Source: Achromobacter aegrifaciens
GTDB taxonomy: Bacteria > Pseudomonadota > Gammaproteobacteria > Burkholderiales > Burkholderiaceae_B
DNA: 64,000 nt
Direction of reading: 5' to 3'
Assembly: GCF_902859735.1 (NCBI RefSeq)
Contig: NZ_CADIJY010000006.1
Location: 124,001 to 188,000 of the forward strand
Shown piece by piece: positions 9,461 to 18,544 of this stretch. Numbering within the stretch: position 1 is the stretch's first letter; every line of letters starts with the position of its first letter. The notes under the pieces were generated by a model. The model saw only the letters and a program-made list of their open reading frames with translations, did not search any database and had not been told where the DNA came from. Both the position numbers and the translations under genes were made by a program.

Positions 9461-10099
9461 TCATTGCACGGGGAAGCGGATTTCGCGTTCCGCGCCATTA
9501 TTCCCGGGAAAATTATCAAATATTGCGCGCACCAGGTACGGCATGGTACGCAGGAAATCGTCGCGCTCGCTCAATATGAAAGCGCTGGAACGGTATACCT
9601 CGGCGCCGCTGCGCTGCGTGTCGTAGATATGCAGGGTGAGGGTATTGCGCTGCACGACCATGGGCACGTCCACCCAGTCCGGCCCCCAGTAGCCATATCC
9701 CGCTCCCCACGGACGCGGACCGTAGAAACCTCCGTAGCCGTAGCCGCCGTAGAAATATGGGTCGTACGGACGCTGCACCATTATCTGGGTCTGCGAGGTG
9801 CCGTAGTTGAACGACACGTCGAAACGACCCTTGGCGCCAGGCCTGGCCTCGACCAGGCCGGTTGCGCCTATGCCGGCCCGCACCATGTCCTGATAGGACT
9901 GATATTCGAGATTATTGTTTTGCGAGGCGTCGGCGGCAATGAACTGGTAGGTTTGCCCCTCCACGCCTGCGGGCCATTGCTGAAAGGAAGTGACCCGCGC
10001 GGAAACCGTGGGCGCGGCACAACCCGTCAGGGCAAACGCCCCCGCCACGGCCAGCAGACCGGCCCAGCGGCGCATATTGAACATGGACAACCTCGACAT
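9461..10099 (-). CDS. DUF4136-type outer-envelope lipoprotein
   Basis: A 212-residue predicted lipoprotein. A hydrophobic signal (LLAVAGAFALTGC) ends in a lipobox with the lipidated cysteine at residue 27. The rest fits the DUF4136 family of small periplasmic lipoproteins: an N-terminal strand region with FQQWP and TYQF, a helix with SYQDMVRAGIGATGLVEA, and a C-terminal segment LVRAIFDNFPGNNG. A Gly/Tyr-rich insert (about residues 110-138) interrupts the domain. The ATG at 10099 has a good GAGGGG ribosome site. Function is unknown; the family is thought to be envelope-associated. Confidence 0.8.
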   Translation of the reverse strand: MSRLSMFNMRRWAGLLAVAGAFALTGCAAPTVSARVTSFQQWPAGVEGQTYQFIAADASQNNNLEYQSYQDMVRAGIGATGLVEARPGAKGRFDVSFNYGTSQTQIMVQRPYDPYFYGGYGYGGFYGPRPWGAGYGYWGPDWVDVPMVVQRNTLTLHIYDTQRSGAEVYRSSAFILSERDDFLRTMPYLVRAIFDNFPGNNGAEREIRFPVQ

Positions 10100-10247
10100 T
10101 TGACACCCCTCTGGCGCGCGACGGCGCCATGATACTGACTTTGACTCAGACCGCTACAAAAAGTTTACGGTACGCCAAACGGCCCAGGTCGGCGCGTCTT
10201 GCCCAGCCACTACAATAGAACCCTCGTTCATACAGGACTGCAATCCC

Positions 10248-12953
10248 ATGCGCACAGACACGCCCGTAACCGTATATCGCAAGGATTACCAGCCCTACCC
10301 CTACGACATTCCCGAAGTCGCCCTCGCCTTCGACCTCGCGCCGGACGCGACCGAAGTGCGCTGCACGATGCAAGTGCAACGCAAGGCCGGGGCCAGCGCC
10401 GACGCCGCCCTGATCCTGGACGGCGAAGACCTGGAACTCGTCTCGGTAGGCGTGAATGGCACGGCCCTGCCCGCCGACAGTTACCGCCTTTCCGAACACA
10501 GCCTGGCCCTTTACGGCCTGCCCCCCGCCGCCACGGTGGAAATCGTCAGCCGATGCAAACCGTCGGCCAATTCCACGCTGATGGGCCTGTACGTCTCGGG
10601 CGGCAACTTCTTCACCCAATGCGAAGCCGAAGGTTTTCGCCGCATCACCTGGTTCGCCGACCGGCCCGACGTGATGTCGCGCTACCGCGTGACCTTGCGC
10701 GCCCAGCCCGAGTATCCGGTGCTGCTGTCCAACGGCAACCTGCTGGCCACGCGCCAGTTGCCCGACGGCCGCAACGAAGTCGAATGGGAAGATCCCTTCC
10801 CCAAGCCCTGCTACCTGTTCGCGCTGGTGGCAGGCAAGCTCACCCACCGCGAAACCACCGTGAAGACGTCCAGCGGCCGCGACGTGCTGCTGCAGGTCTA
10901 CAGCGACCCGGGCTCGGAATCCAAGACCGAATGGGCGCTGGATTCGCTGGTGCGCGCGCTGCGCTGGGACGAAAGCCGCTTCGGCCTGGAGCTGGACCTG
11001 GACCGTTTCATGATCGTGGCCGTCCATGACTTCAACATGGGCGCGATGGAAAACAAGGGCTTGAACATCTTCAACGCCGCCTACGTGCTGGCGGATGCGG
11101 ATACGGCCACGGACGCCAACTATGAAGGCATCGAATCCGTCATCGGACACGAGTACTTCCACAACTGGACCGGCAACCGCGTCACCTGCCGCGACTGGTT
11201 CCAGCTGAGCCTGAAGGAAGGCCTGACCGTCTTTCGCGACCAGGAATTCAGCGCCGACATGATGGCCCACGGCATGGATGCCGCCGAGGCCGCGAGCGCC
11301 CGCGCGGTCAAGCGCATCGACGACGTTGTGGCGTTGCGCGCCGCCCAGTTTCCGGAAGACGCCGGTCCCATGGCCCATCCGATCCGGCCTGAAAGTTACC
11401 AGGAGATCGGCAACTTCTACACGGCCACCGTGTACGAAAAAGGCGCCGAAGTCATCCGCATGCAGCACACTCTGCTGGGCGAGGAAGGCTTTCGCGCCGG
11501 CATGGACGAGTACTTCCGCCGCCATGACGGCCAGGCCGTGACCTGCGACGACTTCGTCGCCGCCATGGAATCCGTCTACGTGCGCCAGCATCCGGACCGC
11601 GACCTGTCCGTGTTCCGCCGCTGGTACCGCCAGGCCGGCACGCCGCGCGTGACCGTCAAGCTCGACCACGACGCCGCCGCGCGCCGCTGCACCGTGACGC
11701 TCACCCAGGAATGCCCGCCGGTCGGCGTGGAGAAGAAGGCCGGCGCCGACTACGTCAAGGCCCCCTTCCACATCCCGTTCGCCATCGGCTTGCTGGACCG
11801 CGACGGCCGCGCGCTGCCGCTGCGCCATGCTGGCGCGGTCCTGGACACCGCGCTGCTGGAACTGACGCAGCAAAGCCAGCAATGGGTATTCGAGGATATC
11901 GCCGAGCGTCCCGTGCCGTCGCTATTGCGCGACTTCTCGGCCCCGGTCATCGTGGACTACGACTGGACCAACGAAGAACTGGCCCTGCTGTCGGCGCACG
12001 ACGGCAATCCCTTCGCGCGTTGGGAGGCCGGCCAGGAATTCGCCACCCGCCAGATCCTGGCGCTGGCCGAGGCCCGCCAGGCCGGCAAGACCCTGCATGC
12101 CGACGCCGCCTTCATCGAGACCTGGCGCGCGTTGCTGACCGATCCGGCGCTGGACGCCGCCTATCGCGCCCGCGCCCTGGCCCTGCCGTCCGAAAAGACC
12201 CTGGCAGAACGCATGCAGCAGGTGGACCCGCCGGCCCTCGCGGTCGCGCGCGACTTCCTGCGCGCCGAACTGGGACGCCAGTTGTCCGCCGAATTCCGCC
12301 AGGCATTCGACGACAACCAGACCCCGGGCGAATACAGTCCGGCGCCGGTTCCGGCCGGCAGGCGCGCCTTGAAGAACCTGGCGCTCAGCCACCTGATGGC
12401 GGCGGGCGAACCGGATGCCCAGCGCCTGGCCGAGCAGCAGTACGAGAAGGCCGGCAACATGACCGACAGCATGGCGGCGCTGTCCGCGCTGATCAATTTC
12501 GGCCAGGGCGACTTCCCGCACAAGGCGCTTGCCGCTTTCTACGACAAATGGCGCGACAACGCCCTGGTGGTGGACAAGTGGTTCGCCCTGCAGGCTGCGG
12601 CCCGCTCGACCACCGTGCAGACCGCGCGCGAGCTGATGCAGCACCCCGCGTTCACCTTGCGCAACCCGAACCGCGCGCGCTCGCTGATCTTCCAGTTCTG
12701 CCTGAACAACGCCCGCGGCATGCATCACCCCGATGGCACCGGCTACGCCTTCTGGGCCGAGCAGGTGCTGGCGCTGGATGCCCTCAACCCCGAGATTGCC
12801 GCCCGCCTGGCGCGCGCGCTGGACAACTGGGCACGCTTCGTGCCCGCCCTGCGCACGCCTATGCAGGCCGCCCTGCAGCGGGTGCGCGCACAGGAAGGCC
12901 TGTCGCGCAATGTGCAGGAAATCGTATCCAAGGCTTTAGAATTCGCAGCATAG
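10248..12953 (+). CDS. pepN: aminopeptidase N
   Basis: M1-family zinc aminopeptidase that removes N-terminal residues from peptides in the cytoplasm. The 901 residues match the proteobacterial PepN length of about 870-900. The exopeptidase motif GAMENKGLN begins near residue 265. The zinc site HEYFHNWTGNR starts with His at residue 301, and the third ligand Glu falls in LKEGLTVFRDQEF about 20 residues on. The C-terminal half is the all-helical PepN repeat domain. The start ATG has an AGGA site eight bases upstream. The stop codon overlaps the ribosome site of fbp, so the two are likely translated from one mRNA. Confidence 0.97.
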   Translation: MRTDTPVTVYRKDYQPYPYDIPEVALAFDLAPDATEVRCTMQVQRKAGASADAALILDGEDLELVSVGVNGTALPADSYRLSEHSLALYGLPPAATVEIVSRCKPSANSTLMGLYVSGGNFFTQCEAEGFRRITWFADRPDVMSRYRVTLRAQPEYPVLLSNGNLLATRQLPDGRNEVEWEDPFPKPCYLFALVAGKLTHRETTVKTSSGRDVLLQVYSDPGSESKTEWALDSLVRALRWDESRFGLELDLDRFMIVAVHDFNMGAMENKGLNIFNAAYVLADADTATDANYEGIESVIGHEYFHNWTGNRVTCRDWFQLSLKEGLTVFRDQEFSADMMAHGMDAAEAASARAVKRIDDVVALRAAQFPEDAGPMAHPIRPESYQEIGNFYTATVYEKGAEVIRMQHTLLGEEGFRAGMDEYFRRHDGQAVTCDDFVAAMESVYVRQHPDRDLSVFRRWYRQAGTPRVTVKLDHDAAARRCTVTLTQECPPVGVEKKAGADYVKAPFHIPFAIGLLDRDGRALPLRHAGAVLDTALLELTQQSQQWVFEDIAERPVPSLLRDFSAPVIVDYDWTNEELALLSAHDGNPFARWEAGQEFATRQILALAEARQAGKTLHADAAFIETWRALLTDPALDAAYRARALALPSEKTLAERMQQVDPPALAVARDFLRAELGRQLSAEFRQAFDDNQTPGEYSPAPVPAGRRALKNLALSHLMAAGEPDAQRLAEQQYEKAGNMTDSMAALSALINFGQGDFPHKALAAFYDKWRDNALVVDKWFALQAAARSTTVQTARELMQHPAFTLRNPNRARSLIFQFCLNNARGMHHPDGTGYAFWAEQVLALDALNPEIAARLARALDNWARFVPALRTPMQAALQRVRAQEGLSRNVQEIVSKALEFAA

Positions 12954-12962
12954 GAGGTTCCT

Positions 12963-13985
12963 TTGAAACGTAAAACACTGACCCAATACCTGGTGGAGCA
13001 GCAGCGCTCCGCCCAAGCCCTCGCGCCGGAAGTGCGGCTGCTCATCGAAGTGGTCGCGCGCGCCTGCAAGGCCATCAGCCATGCGGTGAGCAAGGGCGCG
13101 CTCGGCGGCGTCCTCGGCAGCCTGGAAAGCGAGAATGTCCAGGGCGAAGTGCAGAAGAAGCTGGACGTGCTGTCCAACGAAATCCTGCTCGAAGCCAATG
13201 AATGGGGCGGCCATCTGGCGGCCATGGCCTCGGAAGAGATGGAAACCATCCATCTGATTCCGAACCGCTACCCCAAGGGCGAATACCTGCTGCTGTTCGA
13301 TCCCCTGGACGGCTCTTCGAACATCGACGTCAACGTCTCCATCGGGACCATCTTCTCGGTGCTGCACGCCCCGCATGACGTGTCGGGCGCGCCGGTGTGC
13401 GAGCAGGACTTCCTGCAACCGGGCGACAAGCAGGTCGTGGCCGGCTATGCCGTCTATGGTCCGCAGACGATGCTGGTGCTGACCATCGGCAATGGCGTGG
13501 TGGGCTTCACGCTGGACCGCGAAATGGGCTCGTGGGTGCTGACGCACGAGAACATCCGCGTGCCGGAGGACACCAAGGAGTTCGCCATCAACATGTCGAA
13601 CATGCGCCACTGGGCTGCCCCGGTCAAGCGCTACGTCGACGATTGCCTGGCCGGCACGACCGGTCCGCTGGGCAAGGACTACAACATGCGCTGGATCGCC
13701 TCCATGGTGGCCGACGTGCATCGCATCCTGACCCGCGGCGGCATCTTCATGTACCCGTGGGATGCCCGCGAACCTGGCAAGGCCGGCAAGCTGCGCCTGA
13801 TGTACGAAGCCAACCCCATGAGCTTCCTGGTCGAACAGGCCGGCGGCGCCGCGATCAACGGCACGCAGCGCATCATGGAGATCCAGCCTGACAAGCTGCA
13901 CCAGCGCGTCAGCGTGATCCTGGGCTCGAAGAACGAAGTCGACCGCGTCGGCCGCTACCACGCCGAAGACGCAGCCAAGCAGTAA
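12963..13985 (+). CDS. fbp: fructose-1,6-bisphosphatase, class I
   Basis: Hydrolyses fructose 1,6-bisphosphate to fructose 6-phosphate in gluconeogenesis. The 340-residue protein has the class I active-site signature [13 protein letters not shown] near residue 112 and GTIFSVL just after, plus the substrate-binding RYVDDCLAG and [13 protein letters not shown] segments. Translation starts at TTG 12963: an AGGAGG ribosome site at 12952-12957, overlapping the pepN stop codon, sits five bases upstream, and the protein begins [14 protein letters not shown] as family members do. TTG with a perfect Shine-Dalgarno sequence suggests coupling to pepN. A strong terminator follows. Confidence 0.96.
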   Translation: MKRKTLTQYLVEQQRSAQALAPEVRLLIEVVARACKAISHAVSKGALGGVLGSLESENVQGEVQKKLDVLSNEILLEANEWGGHLAAMASEEMETIHLIPNRYPKGEYLLLFDPLDGSSNIDVNVSIGTIFSVLHAPHDVSGAPVCEQDFLQPGDKQVVAGYAVYGPQTMLVLTIGNGVVGFTLDREMGSWVLTHENIRVPEDTKEFAINMSNMRHWAAPVKRYVDDCLAGTTGPLGKDYNMRWIASMVADVHRILTRGGIFMYPWDAREPGKAGKLRLMYEANPMSFLVEQAGGAAINGTQRIMEIQPDKLHQRVSVILGSKNEVDRVGRYHAEDAAKQ

Positions 13986-14010
13986 CGCTGCGGGCGCCCT
14001 GCGCCAACGA

Positions 14011-14045
14011 AAAAGCCCCGGCGCCTTGAGCGGCCGGGGCTTTTT
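14011..14045 (+). terminator. intrinsic terminator after pepN-fbp
   Basis: An 8-bp stem AGCCCCGG/CCGGGGCT (14014-14021 with 14034-14041), preceded by A4 and followed by T5, 26 bases after the fbp stop codon. Confidence 0.9.
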
Positions 14046-14072
14046 GCATGGACAAGCATATCGGAACGGCGG

Positions 14073-14294
14073 TCACTTCACCTGTTCGATCGACTTCACG
14101 TCGTCCTTGTTGATCTGGACCTTCTTGCCGTCCTTGTCGTATTCGTACATGCCCGAATCCTTGTCGTACTCGGGCTTGTCCGGCGTCACGGTCGAGCTGC
14201 CATCCCGCTGCTGAATGACCGACGGAGACGAGCATCCCGCCAGCACTCCGAATCCGGTCACGGCCAGGGCGAGCGTCATGGTCTTCAGTTTCAT
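14073..14294 (-). CDS. small YgdI/YgdR-like lipoprotein
   Basis: A 73-residue lipoprotein: signal peptide MKLKTMTLALAVTGFGVLAG followed by the lipidated Cys at residue 21, then a short acidic/lysine-rich domain ending KKVQINKDDVKSIEQVK. The pattern of a small beta-barrel-like domain with closing ‘DDVKSIE’ fits the YgdI/YgdR (DUF903) group of envelope lipoproteins; no function is established. It is a single gene pointing toward fbp on the opposite strand. Confidence 0.8.
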   Translation of the reverse strand: MKLKTMTLALAVTGFGVLAGCSSPSVIQQRDGSSTVTPDKPEYDKDSGMYEYDKDGKKVQINKDDVKSIEQVK

Positions 14295-14411
14295 GGGCGT
14301 GTTCTCCGAAAGTGAATCGTGAATTCACTGTATCTGACACTGTCCCCGCATTCGTGACGGGTTGTGGTCAAAATGCATGCGAAGGTAAAGCCGCAGACCC
14401 GCCAAAATGAA

Positions 14412-14446
14412 AGAAACCCCTCGAAGGCCCGGCCTGCGAGGGGTTG
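14412..14446 (-). terminator. intrinsic terminator after thrC
   Basis: On the minus strand a 9-bp stem AACCCCTCG/CGAGGGGTT with an internal self-complementary stretch is followed by TTCTTTC, 28 bases past the thrC stop. The T tract is interrupted, so strength is uncertain. Confidence 0.7.
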
Positions 14447-14473
14447 CACACGCATACAAGACGCAAGCGGCCT

Positions 14474-15883
14474 TTACACCTTGGCGTTCGCCTCGATGAA
14501 ACGGCGCACGGCGCCCGCATCGCAATCCATGAGTTCGACGCGCTGCGGCAAGGATTCAAGATCGGCCAGGTTGCCCGGCGGCGTGGCCGGACGGCCCAGG
14601 GCCTCTTCAATGGTTTCCGAGAACTTCGCCGGCAAGGCGGTTTCCAGGACCAGCATGGGCACGCCGGGCTCGACGAATTCACGCGCGACCTTGACGCCAT
14701 CGGCGGTGTGCGGATCGATCAGCACGCCGGTTTCGTCGTAGACCGAACGGATCGTCGCGAGGCGGTCTTCGTGCGTGCTTGCGCCCGACACGAAGCCATA
14801 GCGTTCCTCGAACTGCGGCTTCAGGGCGGACAGATCGAAAGACCCGTCGCGCGCCATGCCGGCCCACAGTTCCTTGACGCGCGCCGCGTCGCGGCCGACC
14901 AGGTCGAACACGAAGCGCTCGAAATTCGACGCGCGCGAAATGTCCATGGACGGGCTGGAGGTGGCGTAGGTCTGCTCGGCGGGCCGCGGACGATAGACGC
15001 CCGTGCGGAAGAACTCTTCCAGCACGTTGTTTTCGTTCGTGGCCAGCACCAGGCGGCGGATCGGCAGGCCCATGCTGCGCGCGATGTGGCCGGACAGGAT
15101 GTTGCCGAAATTGCCCGAGGGCACCGCGAACGAAACCTGCTCGCCGGCCTTGCTGGTGGCGCGCAGCCAGCCGTGGAAGTAGTACACCACCTGGGCGGCG
15201 ATGCGCGCCCAGTTGATGGAGTTGACCGCACCCAGGCGGTACTTGCTCTTGAACTCGAGATCGCCGGCCAGGGCCTTGACGATGTCCTGGGCTTCGTCGA
15301 ACACGCCGCGCACGGCGATGTTGTGGATGTTCTCGTCCTGCAGCGAATACATCTGCGCGCGCTGGAAGGCGCTCATGCGGCCGTGGGGCGACAGCATGAA
15401 CACCGCCACGCCCTTCTTGCCGCGCAAGGCGTACTCCGCCGCCGAACCCGTGTCGCCGGAGGTGGCGCCCACGATGTTCAGGGTGGTGCCGCGCTTGGCC
15501 AGCACGTATTCGAAGACCTGGCCCAGGAACTGCATGGCCATGTCCTTGAAGGCCAGCGTCGGCCCTTCGGACAGGCCCAGCAGCGACAGGCCGCCGTCCA
15601 GCGGACGCAGCGGGACGATGTCCTCGCTGTTGAAGGTCTGCTGGTTGTAGGCCGCGCGCGTCAAGCGGCGCAGGTCGTCGGCCGGAATGTCGGTGGCGAA
15701 CAGCGACAGCACTTCGAACGCCAGGTCGGCATACGGCAGGCCGCGCCAGGACTCCAGCGTTTCCGCCGAAACCTGGGGCAGTTGCTCCGGCACGGCCAAG
15801 CCGCCGTCCGGCGCCAGGCCTTCCAGCAGGATGTCCGAGAACTGCAGCGGCGTCATGCCGCCGCGGGTGGAGATGTATTTCAT
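14474..15883 (-). CDS. thrC: threonine synthase
   Basis: PLP enzyme converting O-phosphohomoserine to threonine. The 469 residues are the long (type II) form found in proteobacteria. The PLP lysine lies in GPTLAFKDMAMQF at residue 113, and the phosphate-binding GATSGDTGSAAEYAL segment follows near residue 155. N-terminal MKYISTRGG is characteristic. The ATG overlaps the hom stop codon by four bases (ATGA), so hom and thrC are translationally coupled; together they carry aspartate semialdehyde-derived homoserine to threonine. Confidence 0.97.
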   Translation of the reverse strand: MKYISTRGGMTPLQFSDILLEGLAPDGGLAVPEQLPQVSAETLESWRGLPYADLAFEVLSLFATDIPADDLRRLTRAAYNQQTFNSEDIVPLRPLDGGLSLLGLSEGPTLAFKDMAMQFLGQVFEYVLAKRGTTLNIVGATSGDTGSAAEYALRGKKGVAVFMLSPHGRMSAFQRAQMYSLQDENIHNIAVRGVFDEAQDIVKALAGDLEFKSKYRLGAVNSINWARIAAQVVYYFHGWLRATSKAGEQVSFAVPSGNFGNILSGHIARSMGLPIRRLVLATNENNVLEEFFRTGVYRPRPAEQTYATSSPSMDISRASNFERFVFDLVGRDAARVKELWAGMARDGSFDLSALKPQFEERYGFVSGASTHEDRLATIRSVYDETGVLIDPHTADGVKVAREFVEPGVPMLVLETALPAKFSETIEEALGRPATPPGNLADLESLPQRVELMDCDAGAVRRFIEANAKV

Positions 15884-17223
15884 AGCAAATTTTCCACGCG
15901 CAGGCGCGTCACTTTCGAGCGCACGAACGGCAGGGCTTCGATGCGCTCGATCGCCTGATTGACGTTGCCTTCAACCGCTTCATGCGTCAGGAAGATGATG
16001 TCGGCGCCGCCGATGTGCGACGGCTGCTGGATCATCGAACCGATGGAGATGGAACGGTCGGCCAGGATGCGGGCGATGTCGGCCAGCACGCCCGGCTGGT
16101 CGTCCACGCGCAGGCGCAGGTAGTACGAGGTGCTGACATCTTCGATCGGCAGGATCGGCGTATCGGACATGGCGTCCGGCTGGAACGCCAGGTGCGGCAC
16201 GCGGTTGCCCGGATCGGCGGTGTGCAGGCGGGTCACGTCGACCAGGTCGGCCACCACGGCCGAGGCGGTGGGCTCTTCGCCCGCGCCCTGACCGTAGTAC
16301 AGCGTGGGGCCGACGGCGTCGCCCTTGACCAGCACGGCGTTCATCGCGCCTTCGACGTTGGCCAGCAGGCGCTCGGCCGGCACCAGCGCGGGATGCACGC
16401 GCAGTTCGATGCCGTCCGGACGGCGCTTGGTGACGCCCAGCAGCTTGATGCGGTAGCCCAGGCGTTCGGCATGCTCGATGTCCTCGGCGGCCAGCTGCGA
16501 AATGCCTTCGATGTAGGCGCGGTCGAACTGGACCGGCACGCCGAAGGCCAGCGACGCCAGCAGGGTCAGCTTGTGCGCCGCGTCCACGCCTTCCACGTCG
16601 AACGTGGGGTCGGCTTCGGCGTAGCCCAGGCGTTGCGCCTCGGCCAGCACGTCGGCGAACGGCAGGCCGCGCGTACGCATTTCGGACAGGATGAAGTTGG
16701 TGGTGCCGTTGATGATGCCGGCCACCCACTGGATGCGGTTGGCGGTCAGGCCTTCGCGGATCGCCTTGATGATGGGGATGCCGCCCGCGACGGCGGCTTC
16801 GAAGGTCACCATCACGCCGCGTTCATGGGCTGCAGCGAAGATCTCGTTGCCGTGCTTGGCCAGCAGCGCCTTGTTGGCGGTCACGACGTGCTTGCCGTTG
16901 GCGATGGCTTCCAGCACCAGCTCGCGCGCCAGCGTGTCGCCGCCGATCAGTTCGACCACGATGTCGATTTCAGGATCGCGCACCAGCGCGCGCACATCGG
17001 TGTCGACCAGGATCGCGTCGCCCACGCGCGCACGCGCCTTGGCCACGTCGCGCACGGCGGCGCGGGTCACTTCAATGCGGCGGCCGGCGCGGCGCGCAAT
17101 CTCTTCGGCATTGCGCGACAGCACCGCCCAGGTGCCTCCGCCAACCACGCCCAGGCCGAGCAGGCCGACTTTCATGGGTTTCATCGCGGCGCCGTCTGCG
17201 GGCGGGCGTTGAGGGGAATTCAT
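15880..17223 (-). CDS. hom: homoserine dehydrogenase
   Basis: Reduces aspartate semialdehyde to homoserine with NAD(P)H. Order of domains: Rossmann fold with GLLGLGVVGGG near residue 20, catalytic dehydrogenase domain containing VEGVDAAHKLTLLASLAFG, and a C-terminal ACT domain (RLRVDDQPGVLADIARILAD) that normally senses threonine. I chose the ATG at 17223 (MNSPQRPPADG, 447 residues) because GGAG stands eight bases before it. An internal ATG at 17184 (MKPMKVGLLG, 434 residues) lacks a ribosome site but is an alternative; an upstream start at 17262 is less likely. The stop overlaps thrC. Confidence 0.95.
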   Translation of the reverse strand: MNSPQRPPADGAAMKPMKVGLLGLGVVGGGTWAVLSRNAEEIARRAGRRIEVTRAAVRDVAKARARVGDAILVDTDVRALVRDPEIDIVVELIGGDTLARELVLEAIANGKHVVTANKALLAKHGNEIFAAAHERGVMVTFEAAVAGGIPIIKAIREGLTANRIQWVAGIINGTTNFILSEMRTRGLPFADVLAEAQRLGYAEADPTFDVEGVDAAHKLTLLASLAFGVPVQFDRAYIEGISQLAAEDIEHAERLGYRIKLLGVTKRRPDGIELRVHPALVPAERLLANVEGAMNAVLVKGDAVGPTLYYGQGAGEEPTASAVVADLVDVTRLHTADPGNRVPHLAFQPDAMSDTPILPIEDVSTSYYLRLRVDDQPGVLADIARILADRSISIGSMIQQPSHIGGADIIFLTHEAVEGNVNQAIERIEALPFVRSKVTRLRVENLL

Positions 17224-17273
17224 TTTCGGTTCTCCATAACTGCTGTACGAAAGACTCCACACTTGGCAGCGCC

Positions 17274-17345
17274 ACGCGGGGCCGCGCGGAGCCGGCTTTG
17301 CCGGTCCGCTGCGGCGCCCCCTTGAGGGGGAAGCGCGCAGCGCTT
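17274..17345. repeat. GC-rich palindromic intergenic element
   Basis: The space between hom and the aminotransferase gene holds a dense set of short GC palindromes: GCCGGC-type arms around 17292-17310, then CCCCCTTGAGGGGG (17319-17332), then AGCGCGCAGCGCT. The style, though not the exact sequence, resembles the tandem units at 18.76-19.0 kb. On the minus strand it could end transcription of the aminotransferase gene or act as a processing hairpin, but there is no T tract. Confidence 0.55.
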
Positions 17346-17356
17346 CGGGGGTGGGC

Positions 17357-18544
17357 CTAGCGCAGCAATCCGTCCTTGCGGAACATGTCTTTGATGCCTC
17401 GCACCGCTTGCCGGGTGCGCTGCTCGTTTTCGATCAAAGCGAAGCGCACGTATTCGTCGCCATACTCGCCAAAGCCGATCCCGGGGGACACGGCCACCTT
17501 CGCATCCGACAGGACGCGCTTGGCAAATTCCAAAGAGCCCATCGCCCTGTAGGGTTCGGGGATCTGCGCCCAGATGTACATGGACGCCTTGGGAATTTCC
17601 ACATTCCAACCTGCTTCATGCAAGCCGCGCACGAGCACGTCGCGGCGGCTTTGATACTGCGCCACGATTTCGTTCACGCAGTCCTGCGGACCATCCAGGG
17701 CGGCAATGGACGCCACCTGGATCGGCGTGAACGTGCCGTAGTCGTGATAGCTCTTGATGCGCGCGAGCGCGTTGACCAGCTCGCGGTTGCCGACCATGTA
17801 GCCGATGCGCCAGCCCGCCATGTTGTAGCTCTTGCTCATCGTGAAGAACTCGACGGCGACATCGCGCGCGCCGGGCACTTGCATGATGGACGGCGCCACG
17901 TAGCCATCGAAGGTGATGTCGGCGTAGGCCAGGTCATGCACGACCAGGATGTCGTGCTCCTTGGCCAGCGCCACCACGCGTTCGAAGAACGACAGGTCCA
18001 CGCATTGCGCGGTCGGGTTGCTGGGGAAGCCCAGCACCATCATCTTGGGCTTCGGAATGGACTCGCGCACGGCGCGCTCCAGTTCCTCGAAAAAGTCCAC
18101 GCCCGGCGTCATGCGCACGGAACGGATATTGGCGCCGGCGATGACCGCGCCGTAGATATGGATCGGATAGCTGGGGTTCGGCACCAGCACGGTGTCGCCG
18201 CGGTCCAGCGTGGCCAGCATCAGGTGGGCCAGGCCTTCCTTCGAACCGATGGTGACGATGGCTTCGGAATCCGGATCGAACTCGACCGCATAGCGGCGCT
18301 GGTACCAGTCACAGATCGCCTTGCGCAGGCGCGGAATGCCCTTGGACACGGAATAGCCGTGCGTGGTCGGGCGCGTCGTCGCTTCCACCATCTTGTCGAC
18401 GATGTGCTTGGGAGTCGCGCCGTCCGGATTGCCCATCGACATGTCGATGATGTCTTCGCCACGCCTACGCGCCGCCATCTTGAGCTCGCCGGTAATGTTG
18501 AAAACGTACGGGGGCAGACGCTCGATGCGGGAGAACTTCCTCAT
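17357..18544 (-). CDS. alaC: AlaC-like PLP-dependent aminotransferase
   Basis: A 395-residue fold-type I aminotransferase, close in pattern to E. coli AlaC, which interconverts pyruvate and alanine using glutamate. Landmarks are [14 protein letters not shown] (substrate loop), GSKEGLAHL near residue 100, NPTAQ near 177, DLAYADI near 204 and the PLP lysine in [16 protein letters not shown] at residue 238. It lies directly upstream of hom-thrC on the same strand, as is common in betaproteobacteria, which supports a role in amino-acid synthesis. Exact substrate is inferred from family likeness. Confidence 0.88.
   Translation of the reverse strand: MRKFSRIERLPPYVFNITGELKMAARRRGEDIIDMSMGNPDGATPKHIVDKMVEATTRPTTHGYSVSKGIPRLRKAICDWYQRRYAVEFDPDSEAIVTIGSKEGLAHLMLATLDRGDTVLVPNPSYPIHIYGAVIAGANIRSVRMTPGVDFFEELERAVRESIPKPKMMVLGFPSNPTAQCVDLSFFERVVALAKEHDILVVHDLAYADITFDGYVAPSIMQVPGARDVAVEFFTMSKSYNMAGWRIGYMVGNRELVNALARIKSYHDYGTFTPIQVASIAALDGPQDCVNEIVAQYQSRRDVLVRGLHEAGWNVEIPKASMYIWAQIPEPYRAMGSLEFAKRVLSDAKVAVSPGIGFGEYGDEYVRFALIENEQRTRQAVRGIKDMFRKDGLLR

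Noticed and set aside
10146-11882. A 578-codon minus-strand frame opposite pepN
   Set aside because: Antisense of conserved PepN catalytic region; no family likeness and His/Gly/Ala-rich shadow composition.
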